In this document: in pieces, positions 16,016 through 24,972 of the stretch
How positions within the stretch are numbered: position 1 is the stretch's first letter
How the letters are laid out: each line of letters begins with the position of its first letter
NCBI GenBank assembly: GCA_900318355.1
Contig: ONKE01000013.1
Coordinates: forward strand, 62,001-126,000
DNA: 64,000 bases
Reading direction: 5' to 3'
DNA from: an uncultured Bacteroidales bacterium
Lineage (GTDB): Bacteria > Bacteroidota > Bacteroidia > Bacteroidales > UBA932
The notes under the pieces: model-generated
What the model was told of the DNA's origin: nothing
Databases searched by the model: none
Seen by the model: only the letters and a program-made list of their open reading frames with translations
Program-made: the position numbers and the translations under genes

Positions 16016-16795
16016 ATGAAAGTCATCGCCATAGCCAATCAGAAGGGCGGGGTGGGCAAAACCACCACCGCCATCAACCTCGCGGCATCCCTCGCGGTGC
16101 TGGAGAAGAAGGTGCTCGTAATCGACGCCGACCCGCAGGCAAACACAACTTCGGGCTTGAATTTCAATCCCCAGGACGACCAGGGCCGCACTCTGTACGA
16201 GGTCCTTATCGGCAAGCTGGACATCCGCGACGCCCTTGTCCAGACGGAGATGGCCTCGCTGCATCTTATCCCTTCGCACGTCAATCTTGTCGGTGCCGAA
16301 TTCGACCTCCTCGAAGTTGAAAACAGGGAGTCGGTGCTGAAAAACGCCCTTGCGCCCCTCCGTGAGGACTACGATTATATCATCATCGACTGTTCCCCGT
16401 CCCTGGGGCTGATAACCGTCAATTCGCTGACGGCCGCCGACTCGGTCATCATCCCGGTCCAGCCCGAGTTCTTCGCCCTGGAAGGTCTGGCCAAGCTCCT
16501 GGAAACCATCAGGATAGTCCAGAAAGGCCTCAACACAGCCCTCACCATCGAAGGCTTCCTCGTCACGATGTTCGACGGACGGACGAGGATGCACACGCAG
16601 GTGGTCGGCGAGCTCCGCGAAAATTTCGGCGACCTGGTGTTCCGCACCATCATCCAGCGCAACATCCGCCTGAGCGAAGCGCCTTCCTACGGCAAGCCCA
16701 TCATCCTCTACGATGTCATGAGCACCGGTTCCTCCAACTACCTCGCCCTTGCCAGGGAGCTACTCCAGAGAAACGAAACACAGAATGAGCAATAA
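16016..16795 (+). CDS. parA: ParA/Soj chromosome-partitioning ATPase
   Basis: A 259-residue deviant-Walker ATPase that forms dynamic gradients on nucleoid DNA and, with ParB, segregates the replication origin. The deviant Walker A motif NQKGGVGKTTTAINLA is at residues 8-23, the Walker A' region at VLVIDADPQANTT, and Walker B at YIIIDCSPSLGLIT. A TTG at 16007 overlaps the -7 element, so the ATG at 16016 is used. Its last 11 bases overlap the start of parB, a tight arrangement typical of chromosomal parAB. Confidence 0.96.
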   Translation: MKVIAIANQKGGVGKTTTAINLAASLAVLEKKVLVIDADPQANTTSGLNFNPQDDQGRTLYEVLIGKLDIRDALVQTEMASLHLIPSHVNLVGAEFDLLEVENRESVLKNALAPLREDYDYIIIDCSPSLGLITVNSLTAADSVIIPVQPEFFALEGLAKLLETIRIVQKGLNTALTIEGFLVTMFDGRTRMHTQVVGELRENFGDLVFRTIIQRNIRLSEAPSYGKPIILYDVMSTGSSNYLALARELLQRNETQNEQ

Positions 16796-17711
16796 ACCGC
16801 AAAGAGGCCTTGGGAAAGGCCTGAGTTCACTTCTGCGCGACGCCGGCGATGTCGGCAGCCTGCGCCAGCCCGTCGGCTATGTCAACAAGGAGATCGTCGG
16901 CACTTCCGAGCCTCAGGACACCGCAGACATCCTGCGCATCCCGGCCGACATGATAGAGCCCAACCCCTTCCAGCCGCGCATGTCCTTCGACAGCGAGGCC
17001 CTGGACGAACTGGCCGAATCCATCCGCACCTTCGGGCTCATCCAGCCCATCACCGTCCGCCGCAAGGCCAAGGACCGCTACCAGATCATCAGCGGCGAGC
17101 GCCGTTTCCGCGCCTGCCGTCTGGCCGGCATGGACATGATTCCGGCCTATATCCGCGACGCCTCCGAGCAGGGGATGCTCGAAATGGCCATCGTCGAAAA
17201 CATCCAGCGGGAAAATCTCGACCCCATCGAAGTCGCCATGAGTTACCAGCGCCTTATCGAAGAGTGCGACCTGACGCAGGAGCAGATGGCCGCCCGCGTT
17301 GGCAAGAAGCGCGCCTCGGTGACCAACTACCTCCGCCTGCTCAAGCTTCCGGCCAAGGTCCAGCACGACCTCAAGGTGGGCCTGCTTTCCGTCGGACACG
17401 CGAAAGTCCTGCTCGGAGTCGACGACACGTCCCTCCAGGAGTCCCTCTGCGACCAGGTCATCGCCTCCGACCTGTCGGTGCGCCAGCTCGAAGAGAGGCT
17501 GCGCAAGCTCTCCGCCGAGGAGAAGCCCGGCAAGCCTGCCCAGGACCTTCCCGACAACTACTACAAGGTCCTCGAACACATAGGTAAATACTTCACCAAC
17601 AATATTTCCCTGCGAAGGTCCGCATCCGGAAAGGGTTCCATGACCATACGTTTCAACTCCGATGCGGAGATGGAAGCCTTCCTCAAGGCCCTGGACGAGA
17701 AAAATCTCTGA
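16785..17711 (+). CDS. parB: ParB/Spo0J chromosome-partitioning protein
   Basis: The 308-residue protein binds parS and spreads as a CTP-dependent clamp. It has the ParA-activating N-terminus (RGLGKGLSSLL), the ParB/sulfiredoxin-like CTPase domain (IEPNPFQPRM, then GERRFRACRLAG and ENIQRENLDP, roughly residues 45-140), the helix-turn-helix (LTQEQMAARVGKKRASVTNYLRLL-type region, near residues 160-185) and a C-terminal dimerisation region. No complete parS palindrome was found in the window, though half-site-like repeats precede parA. The TGA stop overlaps the next ATG. Confidence 0.96.
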   Translation: MSNKPQRGLGKGLSSLLRDAGDVGSLRQPVGYVNKEIVGTSEPQDTADILRIPADMIEPNPFQPRMSFDSEALDELAESIRTFGLIQPITVRRKAKDRYQIISGERRFRACRLAGMDMIPAYIRDASEQGMLEMAIVENIQRENLDPIEVAMSYQRLIEECDLTQEQMAARVGKKRASVTNYLRLLKLPAKVQHDLKVGLLSVGHAKVLLGVDDTSLQESLCDQVIASDLSVRQLEERLRKLSAEEKPGKPAQDLPDNYYKVLEHIGKYFTNNISLRRSASGKGSMTIRFNSDAEMEAFLKALDEKNL

Positions 17712-18655
17712 TGAAGTTTGCGGTAAAATATCTGCTGCCCGTCCTGCTGCTCCTGGCGATTCCCCTGACCGGCCATGCCCAGTTCAGGGAAGAGGCGTTC
17801 CAGCAAACCTACAACGACGATGCCGACACCCTCGGGCGTGATACCACCGACGTCCTCTTTTCGTTCAAGGAGTTCTTCGGCGGCATCAACCATACCCAGA
17901 ACGCCCGTATCGGCACCATGTTCGCCGGTTCCATGGTCTTTATCGGCGCCCAGCAGATGAACAACCGCCAATACTGGAAACTCCCGATAATCTACACCGG
18001 CCTCGCCGCCACCGCCGGCATGGGCATATGGATGAACAACCGCTACCGCCAGGAGGGCGGGGAGGAGTTCAAGCAGATGAGCACGTGGTTCTTCGCCGGC
18101 ACCGGCCTCATATATTGGGGCGCCCTGATGGACGGCGTCATAAACTATAAGCGCGACATCCCCCATCAGCCCGGAAAGGCCACCCTCTACTCCCTGCTCC
18201 TGCCGGGACTTGGCCAGGCCTACAACGGCGAATATTGGAAAATCCCCATCTACTACGGTTTCATGGTGGGCGCGGCCCACTTCCTCGCCGTCAACTCGCG
18301 CAACTACGAGCGCTACCGCAGCATCTACAACGCCGCCAGCGCGGAAGACTCCACCTACGACGGCAATATCTCCGCCGCCACGGCCCTGGAATACCGCAAC
18401 ATCTTCCGCCGCTACAGGGACTATTCGGTGGTCGCCCTGCTTGGCTTCTACCTGCTGCAAGTAATTGACGCCAACGTGTTTTCATACATGGGCGACTTTG
18501 AGATAAACGATGATATATCCCTGCACGTGAGTCCGTCGGTGATGACCGACCGGCCGGCTTTTGGCGGCGGGGCATACGCTTTCAATTATTCCGGGCTGCA
18601 ATATTCTCCTGCCGCCATGCCCGGAGTCGGACTTCGTCTTGGCTTGACATTTTGA
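17711..18655 (+). CDS. DUF5683 membrane protein of the parAB operon
   Basis: A 314-residue envelope protein of unknown function. It has a signal peptide (MKFAVKYLLPVLLLLAIPLTGHAQ) and several hydrophobic stretches (about residues 70-110, 130-150 and 175-200). It also has the motif KATLYSLLLPGLGQAYNGEYWK near residue 157, which marks DUF5683 (a P-G-x-G-Q-x-Y-N motif related to TM2-like proteins). From memory, the gene commonly lies between parB and a LysM transglycosylase in Bacteroidota. It overlaps parB by one base and precedes mltD by two. Confidence 0.82.
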   Translation: MKFAVKYLLPVLLLLAIPLTGHAQFREEAFQQTYNDDADTLGRDTTDVLFSFKEFFGGINHTQNARIGTMFAGSMVFIGAQQMNNRQYWKLPIIYTGLAATAGMGIWMNNRYRQEGGEEFKQMSTWFFAGTGLIYWGALMDGVINYKRDIPHQPGKATLYSLLLPGLGQAYNGEYWKIPIYYGFMVGAAHFLAVNSRNYERYRSIYNAASAEDSTYDGNISAATALEYRNIFRRYRDYSVVALLGFYLLQVIDANVFSYMGDFEINDDISLHVSPSVMTDRPAFGGGAYAFNYSGLQYSPAAMPGVGLRLGLTF

Positions 18656-18657
18656 GT

Positions 18658-20319
18658 ATGAAGAGATTGATTTGCCTGCTTGCATCCGTTTTCCTTTTTG
18701 TTTTTCCGGCTCCGGCCCAGACTGTCCGGGACAGCGTGGCGCGAAAGTCCAAGAAAGTGCTGGTCAGGGAATACAAGGCCATGGCGGCCGAGCTCGACTC
18801 GCTGCGGGCGCTTGTGGATGAATACAGGGAGCGGCTGCGCCTTGACGACAGCCTGCGCAGCGACCTCATCGAAATCTACGAGGAAAACGAAGACAAGATT
18901 GCCGCAGGCCCCCAGGACGACCGTCAGACCGACAGCCTGATAAGCCTCTGGTACCTCCATCGCCAGGCAAGCAAACTGCATGAGGGTGAGGGATTTGACA
19001 TGGATTCCATCCATTTCGAGTCGGATGTCCCCGACAGCGTTTATCTTAAGCGCCTTGCCAGGATGAACTCCTACATAACCCTTCCCTACAATTCCAAGGT
19101 CCGCGACTACATCATCCTCTATTCCGAAAAGATGCCCACGCGCATGCAGCAGATGCTGGGCCTCTCGGAGTTCTATTTCCCCATTTTTGAGGAAACCTTC
19201 GACCGCTACGGCATGCCCGAAGAGCTTAAATACATGGCTGTCATCGAGTCTGCGCTCAATCCGACGGCCGTTTCAAGGGCCAACGCGAAGGGCATGTGGC
19301 AGTTCATGCACAATACGGCGCGCAGCTATGGTCTGACCATCAATTCCTATGTCGACGAGAGGCTCGACCCCGTCAAGTCGGCCGATGCCGCCGCACGCTA
19401 CCTTCGCGATGCCTACAAGACCTTCGGCGACTGGAACCTTGCGATATCCTCCTACAACTGCGGCTCCGGCAATGTGCTCAAGGCCATAAGGCGGAGCGGC
19501 AGCCGCGATTTCTGGGACCTCTACGAGTTCCTTCCCCGCGAAACGCGCGGATACGTCCCGGCCTTTGTCGGCGCCATGTACGCCTTCAACTACTACAAGG
19601 AACACGGAATGACTCCGACCCTGTGCAGCATGCCCGCCCATGTCGATACTATCCAGGTAAGGCAAATGCTTCATTTCCAGCAGGTCAGCGAGGTCGTCGG
19701 AATCCCGGTGGAAACCCTTCGCGAGCTCAATCCCCAATATATCCACGATATAGTCCCCGGCGCCGACAAGCCCTACACCCTGCGCATCCCGTTCAAGTAC
19801 ACGGGCGCATTCATCGACCATGAAGACTCGGTCTACACCCACAAGGCCAAGGAACTCTTCTCGCCGGCCACTCTCGAAAATATCAAGAATGCCGGTTCCG
19901 TCGAGGCGGAGCGCATCGTCTATAAGGTGAAAAGCGGCGACTACCTCGGCCGCATCGCAGCGCGTTACCACGTCAGCGTAAGCGACATCAAGCGCTGGAA
20001 CGGCCTGCGCAGCAACAACCTCAGGATAGGGCAGAGGCTCGTTATCTACAAGAAGGGATATCGCCCCTCTTCGGCCTCAACGTCTTCCTCAGGCGGTAAT
20101 AAGCCTTCTTCCTCCTCCAAGCCTTCTTCCGGCTCGACGGGTTCCTCTTCGGCGAAGTCCGGTGAAGCCCAGGCAGTCTATGTCGTCAAGGCCGGCGACA
20201 CCCTCTACGACATAGCCAAGAACTATCCCGGAGTGAGTGCCGACAACATCATGAAATTCAACGGCATCACCTCCAACAAGATTCATCCCGGCCTTAAGCT
20301 CCGCATTCCCAAGCCTTAG
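18658..20319 (+). CDS. mltD: membrane-associated lytic murein transglycosylase with two LysM domains (MltD-like)
   Basis: Cleaves peptidoglycan glycan strands to 1,6-anhydro ends in the periplasm. The 553-residue protein has a signal peptide ending in PAPAQ and a helical stalk. It then has a goose-type lysozyme/SLT domain with catalytic Glu near residue 197 (AVIESALNPTAVS) and the GMWQFMHNTAR and SYNCGSGNV motifs. Two LysM domains follow (about residues 420-465 and 505-550), joined by a Ser/Gly-rich linker. It starts two bases after DUF5683. In several Bacteroidota a relA/spoT gene follows; here the next gene is convergent and overlaps the stop. Confidence 0.93.
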   Translation: MKRLICLLASVFLFVFPAPAQTVRDSVARKSKKVLVREYKAMAAELDSLRALVDEYRERLRLDDSLRSDLIEIYEENEDKIAAGPQDDRQTDSLISLWYLHRQASKLHEGEGFDMDSIHFESDVPDSVYLKRLARMNSYITLPYNSKVRDYIILYSEKMPTRMQQMLGLSEFYFPIFEETFDRYGMPEELKYMAVIESALNPTAVSRANAKGMWQFMHNTARSYGLTINSYVDERLDPVKSADAAARYLRDAYKTFGDWNLAISSYNCGSGNVLKAIRRSGSRDFWDLYEFLPRETRGYVPAFVGAMYAFNYYKEHGMTPTLCSMPAHVDTIQVRQMLHFQQVSEVVGIPVETLRELNPQYIHDIVPGADKPYTLRIPFKYTGAFIDHEDSVYTHKAKELFSPATLENIKNAGSVEAERIVYKVKSGDYLGRIAARYHVSVSDIKRWNGLRSNNLRIGQRLVIYKKGYRPSSASTSSSGGNKPSSSSKPSSGSTGSSSAKSGEAQAVYVVKAGDTLYDIAKNYPGVSADNIMKFNGITSNKIHPGLKLRIPKP

Positions 20320-22031
20320 AGCTCCATGGCCAGCAGCGCCCTGAGCGCAAGCGAACCGGCCTTGGGCGGGTCTGACCATGGCTTGTCGGTCCATGTGGCG
20401 CGGACGCCCGCCCTCAGCCTCCCGAATCCGAGACGCCATTTGAAGTATGCCAGGAGGCTTACGCTATATCCCCGTCCGTAAAATGCCGGGACGGAGAAAC
20501 TCCCCGGAATGTCCCTTTCATAGCAGTAGATGCGGTCGTCCCAGTGGTCGGCGCAAAACAGTGCCCCACGGAGGCTGCTGCTTATCCAGTCTTCCTTGAA
20601 CAGGCCCTCCAGATATCCAAGAAGGCCATAATTGCGGCTGATTACTCCGTTAAGGCGCGCGGTTGCCGTCCAGCGTCCACGCTGCCATATCGCGTCGGCG
20701 CGCAGGTCCGTCCTATTTTCCGGAGCGTATGTCCGCAGCCTTTCCGAAAGGCGCCATTTCCATGTCCAGCTGCCTTTGGCGGCGTGTCCGCTTATGATCG
20801 CCCGGAGGCTTCTCTTGCCGGATGAAGGATGCCAGGCTCCGTCGATGGAGGCCGTCCAGTTGCCGTATTCTCCGCTAAGGGATATCCCGGCCTCGTCGGT
20901 ACTTTTGCTTCCGCTTCGCAGGGCCGATGCTTCGTCGGGTGTGAAGCCGTCGGCGTAAAACCTCATCACGGCTCCCACTTTTGCCTTTCCCAGCGGGAAG
21001 ATTACTCCCGCGAGCCCGGCCGGCTTCAGCGAGACGATGTCCAGGGCCGCTTCGGCGAAGACGTCGGTGCCCTTCCAGCATGCTCTCAGGTCGGCGGAGA
21101 CCTTCGCGAGAGGGATGGCGCCTCCTTCGGTGCGGCAGACCATCGTGATTCCGGCCTGGCCGTTTTTGCCGTATCTGGTGGCGTTCAGAATCGGCATAAG
21201 TGCCGTGGAAAAGGGCTTGCCCCCTTCCATCCATGGCCGGAGCCCGGACATGCCCAGTCCGCCGGAAAACGTCCACTTTCCGAATGAGAAATCGGCTGCG
21301 AGCCCCCTGTATCCGACGGCGGACCAGGATATGTTGCGGCTCAGTCCCGACGGCTTGCGCTGGAGGGAAGCGGGCGCTCCGATGCCGCCGAGCGTGAGCC
21401 CGCTCCAAAGCGCGAGTCCCTGCCCGAAACGTGCATGGAAGTCGCCAGCGATGATTTTCCCCAGGTGCCGCCTTCCGTATGCGGCTACCGTGAATGTGTA
21501 TGTGCCTGATCCGCCGACTGGCTGCCTCCATGCTATTGCCGCTTCCGCCCGGTCGCCGGCCGTAAAGTGGTATCTCGTGGAGAAGGTCCATCCGCCGGAA
21601 CTCAAGGAGGCCCTTTCTTCGACGCAGTGGCCCGCCGGCCCGGCTCTCACCGGATTCCCGTCAAACGATATGAATGGAGCGATATCCGACGCAAAGTCGG
21701 CGTCGAAACCGTCTACGGTCCCCAACTCGGCCAGCGACATCACCGCGCCGCTGCGCTCCCTGTAGTCAATCAGCGATGCTGCCTGGTACGACGTGAAAAG
21801 CCCGCAGGCGATGAGCCGGCTGCGGGAGGCCAGGTTGATCGGCAGGGGAGAGCGCTCCAGCGCCTCGAACCTCTCCACAATCTGCTCGTCGAGTTCTTCC
21901 TCGCCGGTCACTCCAAGGAACCGCATTATCCGCGCAATCCGCTCCGCCTCATCCCCATCCGGGACGCCGGCCACTATCCAATACGCTATGACCACTATAA
22001 AAAGCATATGCCGCCAAAATTTTGACGGCAT
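20316..22031 (-). CDS. outer-membrane barrel protein with N-terminal helix-hairpin-helix repeats
   Basis: The product (571 residues from the Met at 22031; other in-frame starts at 22055, 22037 and 22007) has a hydrophobic signal segment (MLFIVVIAYWIVAGV). A ComEA-like helix-hairpin-helix region of about residues 45-110 follows (LPINLASRSRLIACGLFTSYQAASLI, then MSLAELGTVDGFDADFASDI). The remainder is a long run of barrel-like strands (for example KVGAVMRFYADGF, WKWRLSERLRTYAPE, RLRAGVRATW). HhH motifs bind DNA or act as structural hairpins; in secreted proteins they suggest DNA contact but prove nothing. The gene follows infB on the same strand and its stop overlaps that of mltD. Confidence 0.7.
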   Translation of the reverse strand: MPSKFWRHMLFIVVIAYWIVAGVPDGDEAERIARIMRFLGVTGEEELDEQIVERFEALERSPLPINLASRSRLIACGLFTSYQAASLIDYRERSGAVMSLAELGTVDGFDADFASDIAPFISFDGNPVRAGPAGHCVEERASLSSGGWTFSTRYHFTAGDRAEAAIAWRQPVGGSGTYTFTVAAYGRRHLGKIIAGDFHARFGQGLALWSGLTLGGIGAPASLQRKPSGLSRNISWSAVGYRGLAADFSFGKWTFSGGLGMSGLRPWMEGGKPFSTALMPILNATRYGKNGQAGITMVCRTEGGAIPLAKVSADLRACWKGTDVFAEAALDIVSLKPAGLAGVIFPLGKAKVGAVMRFYADGFTPDEASALRSGSKSTDEAGISLSGEYGNWTASIDGAWHPSSGKRSLRAIISGHAAKGSWTWKWRLSERLRTYAPENRTDLRADAIWQRGRWTATARLNGVISRNYGLLGYLEGLFKEDWISSSLRGALFCADHWDDRIYCYERDIPGSFSVPAFYGRGYSVSLLAYFKWRLGFGRLRAGVRATWTDKPWSDPPKAGSLALRALLAMEL

Positions 22032-22058
22032 AAACATAGCGACTATTTCCGGCATTCA

Positions 22059-22073
22059 GGGCCGCACCGGCCC
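22059..22073. other. short GC hairpin downstream of infB
   Basis: GGGCCG-CAC-CGGCCC forms a perfect 6-bp stem with a 3-base loop. No T-run follows on the minus strand, so it is not a standard intrinsic terminator. It may stall or protect the infB 3' end. Confidence 0.45.
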
Positions 22074-22080
22074 AAGTTTG

Positions 22081-22116
22081 TACGAATCCGGTCGCAGAAA
22101 AATACGAATCCGGTCG
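22081..22116. repeat. pair of 14-bp direct repeats directly after the infB stop
   Basis: TACGAATCCGGTCG occurs at 22081-22094 and 22103-22116 (period 22). The second copy ends one base before the infB stop codon. The same 14-mer occurs at 61680-61693 and, with one mismatch, at 61661-61674 after queA. The match with the queA locus extends to about 25 bases (TTTG before the core and GC-x-GAAAA after it). Confidence 0.85.
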
Positions 22117-22117
22117 A

Positions 22118-24946
22118 CTACAAACTGCGTTTGATTTCGACGATGGTGAAGGCTTCGATGACGTCGCCTTCGTGGATGTCGTTGAAGCGTTCGAGAGCGC
22201 AGCCGCATTCCATGCCGGAGGGGACTTCCTTGGCGTCGTCCTTGCCGCGCTGCAGGGAAGCGAGGGCGCCGGTGTAGATGACGATGCCGTCGCGGATGAG
22301 GCGGACCTGGGCCTTGGCCGTGAGTTTGCCTTCCTTGACCTGGCAGCCGGCGATGGTGCCGACCTTGGAAATCTTGAAGGTCTGCTTGACCTCGGCAGTG
22401 GCCGTGACTTCCTCCTTCTTCTCAGGCTCGAGCATACCCTCGATACCTTCCTTGACGTCGTTGATGGCGTCGTAGATGACAGAGTAGAGACGGATTTCGA
22501 TGCCTTCCTTCTCGGCGCTGCGGCGTGCATCGGCGGAAGGACGGACCTGGAAGCCGATGATGACGGCGTCGGAGGCCTCGGCCAGCAGGACGTCGGACTC
22601 GGAGATGGCGCCGACAGCCTTGTGGATGACGTTTACGCGCACCTCTTCGGTGGAGAGCTTGATGAGGGAGTCGGAGAGAGCTTCAACGGAGCCGTCCACG
22701 TCGCCCTTGACGATGACGTTGAGCTCCTTGAAGGAACCGATCGCGATGCGGCGGCCGATTTCCTCGAGTGTGAGGTGTTTCTGGGTCTTGATGCCCTGGA
22801 TGCGGATCAGCTGTTCGCGCTTGTTGGCGATGGACTTGGCTTCCTTTTCGTCGACCATGATGTTGAACTTCTCACCTGCGGCGGGGGCGCCGTTGAGGCC
22901 GAGGATGGAAACAGGCGTGGAGGGACCGGCTTCATTGACCTTCTGTCCGCGCTCGTTGAACATGGCGCGGATGCGGCCGTAGTAGCATCCGGAGATGATG
23001 ATGTCGCCGGTGTGTACGGTACCGTCCTGGACCAGAATGGTCGCAAGATAGCCGCGGCCCTTGTCGAGGGAAGACTCGATGACGGCGCCGCTGCCCAGCT
23101 TGGAAGGGTTGGCCTTGAGGTCCATCAGGTCGGTCTCCATGAGCACTTTCTCGAGGAGTTTGTCGACGTTGATGCCCTTCTTGGCGGAAATCTCCTGGCA
23201 CTGGTATTTGCCGCCCCAGTCTTCGACGAGGATGTTCATTTCGGAGAGCTGGCGGCGGATGGTGTCGGGCTGTGCGCCCGGCTTGTCTATCTTGTTGATG
23301 GCGAAGACCATCGGAACACCTGCGGCCTGGGCGTGGGCGATTGCCTCCTTGGTCTGGGGCATCACCGCGTCGTCGGCGGCGACGATGATGATGGCGAGGT
23401 CGGTCATCTGGGCGCCTCGGGCACGCATGGCGGTGAAGGCCTCGTGGCCAGGGGTGTCGAGGAAAGTGATGTGGCGTCCGTTGGAGAGGGTGACGTTGTA
23501 GGCACCGATGTGCTGGGTGATGCCGCCAGCCTCGCCGGCGATGACGTTGGAGTTGCGGATGTTGTCGAGCAGGGAAGTCTTGCCGTGGTCGACGTGGCCC
23601 ATGACGGTGATCACCGGAGGACGCTCCACGAGGTCTTCCTCGCGGTCGGGCTCCTCCTGCTGGTTGACTTCCTCGGTCAGCTCGGCGGTGACGAATTCGA
23701 CCTTGTAGCCGAACTCTTCGGCCACGAGGACGAGGGTTTCGGCATCGAGGCGCTGGTTGATGGAAACCATCATGCCCAGGCTCATGCACGCGCCGATGAC
23801 CTTGACGACCGGAGTGTTGTTCATCAGGGTGGCGAGGTCGTTGACCGTTACGAACTCGGTAACCTTAAGTACCTTGTTTTCAGCCATTGCGGCTTCGTTC
23901 TCCTCCTGGGAACGCAAGGCGGCAAGCTCGCGCTTTTCCTTGCGGTATTTGGCGCCGAAGTTGTTTTTCTTGCCTTCGTTCATCCTGGCGTAGGTCTCTT
24001 TGACCTGCTTCTGGATTTCCTTCTGCATTTCCTCGGCTTCGGCCTCGGTCATTGCGGGCTTGAAGCGGTCGCGCTTGCGGCCCTTGCCGGAAGATGCCGG
24101 CTGCTGGGCGGGCTGATTGGGCTTTCCGCCCTTCTTCTGGTCGGATTTCTTCTTGACGTCGGTGGCTTCGACCTTGCTGACGTCCACCTTCTGGGAGTTG
24201 ATGCGCTCGCGCTTCTTCTTTTTCTTGGGAGCTTCGAACTGGGAGAGGTCCACTTTGCCGACCACCGTAAATGACGGTCCTGCAGGTACTTCCTTCTTGA
24301 CTTCCTCCGTGGCCTCGACTTCCTGCGGGGCCTCTTCCTTCGGCTGGGGCTCGGGCTCTTCGGCCGGGGCTTCCGCCTGGGGAACTTCTTCTGCTACAAC
24401 AGGTTCTTCCTCCTTCGGAGCGGGCTCTTCAGCCGTCGGAGCGGGAACGGGCTCCTCTTCAGACACGGGTGCCGCAGGGGCTGGTTCGGCTGGTGTCTGG
24501 ACTTCGGGCTGAACCGGTGCCGGCTCGGGCTCCACGGGTGCGGGCTCTTCGGGGACTGGCGCAGAAACGACTTCTTCCTGGACAGGTGCGGGCTCGGGTT
24601 CGGGCTCCGCTGCGGGGGCTTCCTCCTTCTTTACGGGTGCGGATGCGAAGCTGGTCGAGGTGATGATGGTCTCGCGTGCGGGCTCGAATTCATCTTCCTC
24701 GTCATCCTGCTGGCGGCGGGTGTTCTTCTCGATGATTTCCTTCATCTTGATGTCCACCTTGGCGGCCTCCTGCACGGCCTTGAGGTCTTCGCCGAATTTC
24801 TTTTCCAGAGCCGGAAGGAACTCGTCGGAGACTTTTGCATTGGGATTCATGTCCACGCCTGCGCCCTTCTCGTTGAGAAAGTCTACGAGAGTGCCCAGAC
24901 CGATGTTGAATTGCTTGGTAAGTTTGTTAAGTCTGATTTCTGCCAT
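22118..24946 (-). CDS. infB: translation initiation factor IF-2
   Basis: The GTPase that positions initiator tRNA on the 30S subunit. The 942-residue protein has an IF2_N module ([20 protein letters not shown]) and a long disordered Pro/Glu/Ala-rich linker at about residues 90-240. A basic Lys-rich stretch and a second IF2_N-like segment follow. The G domain has GHVDHGKT near residue 450, then DTPGHEAF and NKIDKP, followed by domains II to IV. The extended linker is usual in Bacteroidota. It follows nusA by 26 bases. The stop TAG is immediately followed on the transcript by the 14-bp repeat pair described separately. Confidence 0.97.
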   Translation of the reverse strand: MAEIRLNKLTKQFNIGLGTLVDFLNEKGAGVDMNPNAKVSDEFLPALEKKFGEDLKAVQEAAKVDIKMKEIIEKNTRRQQDDEEDEFEPARETIITSTSFASAPVKKEEAPAAEPEPEPAPVQEEVVSAPVPEEPAPVEPEPAPVQPEVQTPAEPAPAAPVSEEEPVPAPTAEEPAPKEEEPVVAEEVPQAEAPAEEPEPQPKEEAPQEVEATEEVKKEVPAGPSFTVVGKVDLSQFEAPKKKKKRERINSQKVDVSKVEATDVKKKSDQKKGGKPNQPAQQPASSGKGRKRDRFKPAMTEAEAEEMQKEIQKQVKETYARMNEGKKNNFGAKYRKEKRELAALRSQEENEAAMAENKVLKVTEFVTVNDLATLMNNTPVVKVIGACMSLGMMVSINQRLDAETLVLVAEEFGYKVEFVTAELTEEVNQQEEPDREEDLVERPPVITVMGHVDHGKTSLLDNIRNSNVIAGEAGGITQHIGAYNVTLSNGRHITFLDTPGHEAFTAMRARGAQMTDLAIIIVAADDAVMPQTKEAIAHAQAAGVPMVFAINKIDKPGAQPDTIRRQLSEMNILVEDWGGKYQCQEISAKKGINVDKLLEKVLMETDLMDLKANPSKLGSGAVIESSLDKGRGYLATILVQDGTVHTGDIIISGCYYGRIRAMFNERGQKVNEAGPSTPVSILGLNGAPAAGEKFNIMVDEKEAKSIANKREQLIRIQGIKTQKHLTLEEIGRRIAIGSFKELNVIVKGDVDGSVEALSDSLIKLSTEEVRVNVIHKAVGAISESDVLLAEASDAVIIGFQVRPSADARRSAEKEGIEIRLYSVIYDAINDVKEGIEGMLEPEKKEEVTATAEVKQTFKISKVGTIAGCQVKEGKLTAKAQVRLIRDGIVIYTGALASLQRGKDDAKEVPSGMECGCALERFNDIHEGDVIEAFTIVEIKRSL

Positions 24947-24972
24947 ATATTAACCCCTGTCAAATTAGAATG

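Noticed and set aside
22172..24274. A 700-codon open frame on the plus strand opposite infB
   Set aside because: Rich in Asp/Val/Gly/Leu repeats expected from the complement of GC-rich, Glu/Ala/Pro-rich infB codons. No family features, and infB is certain.
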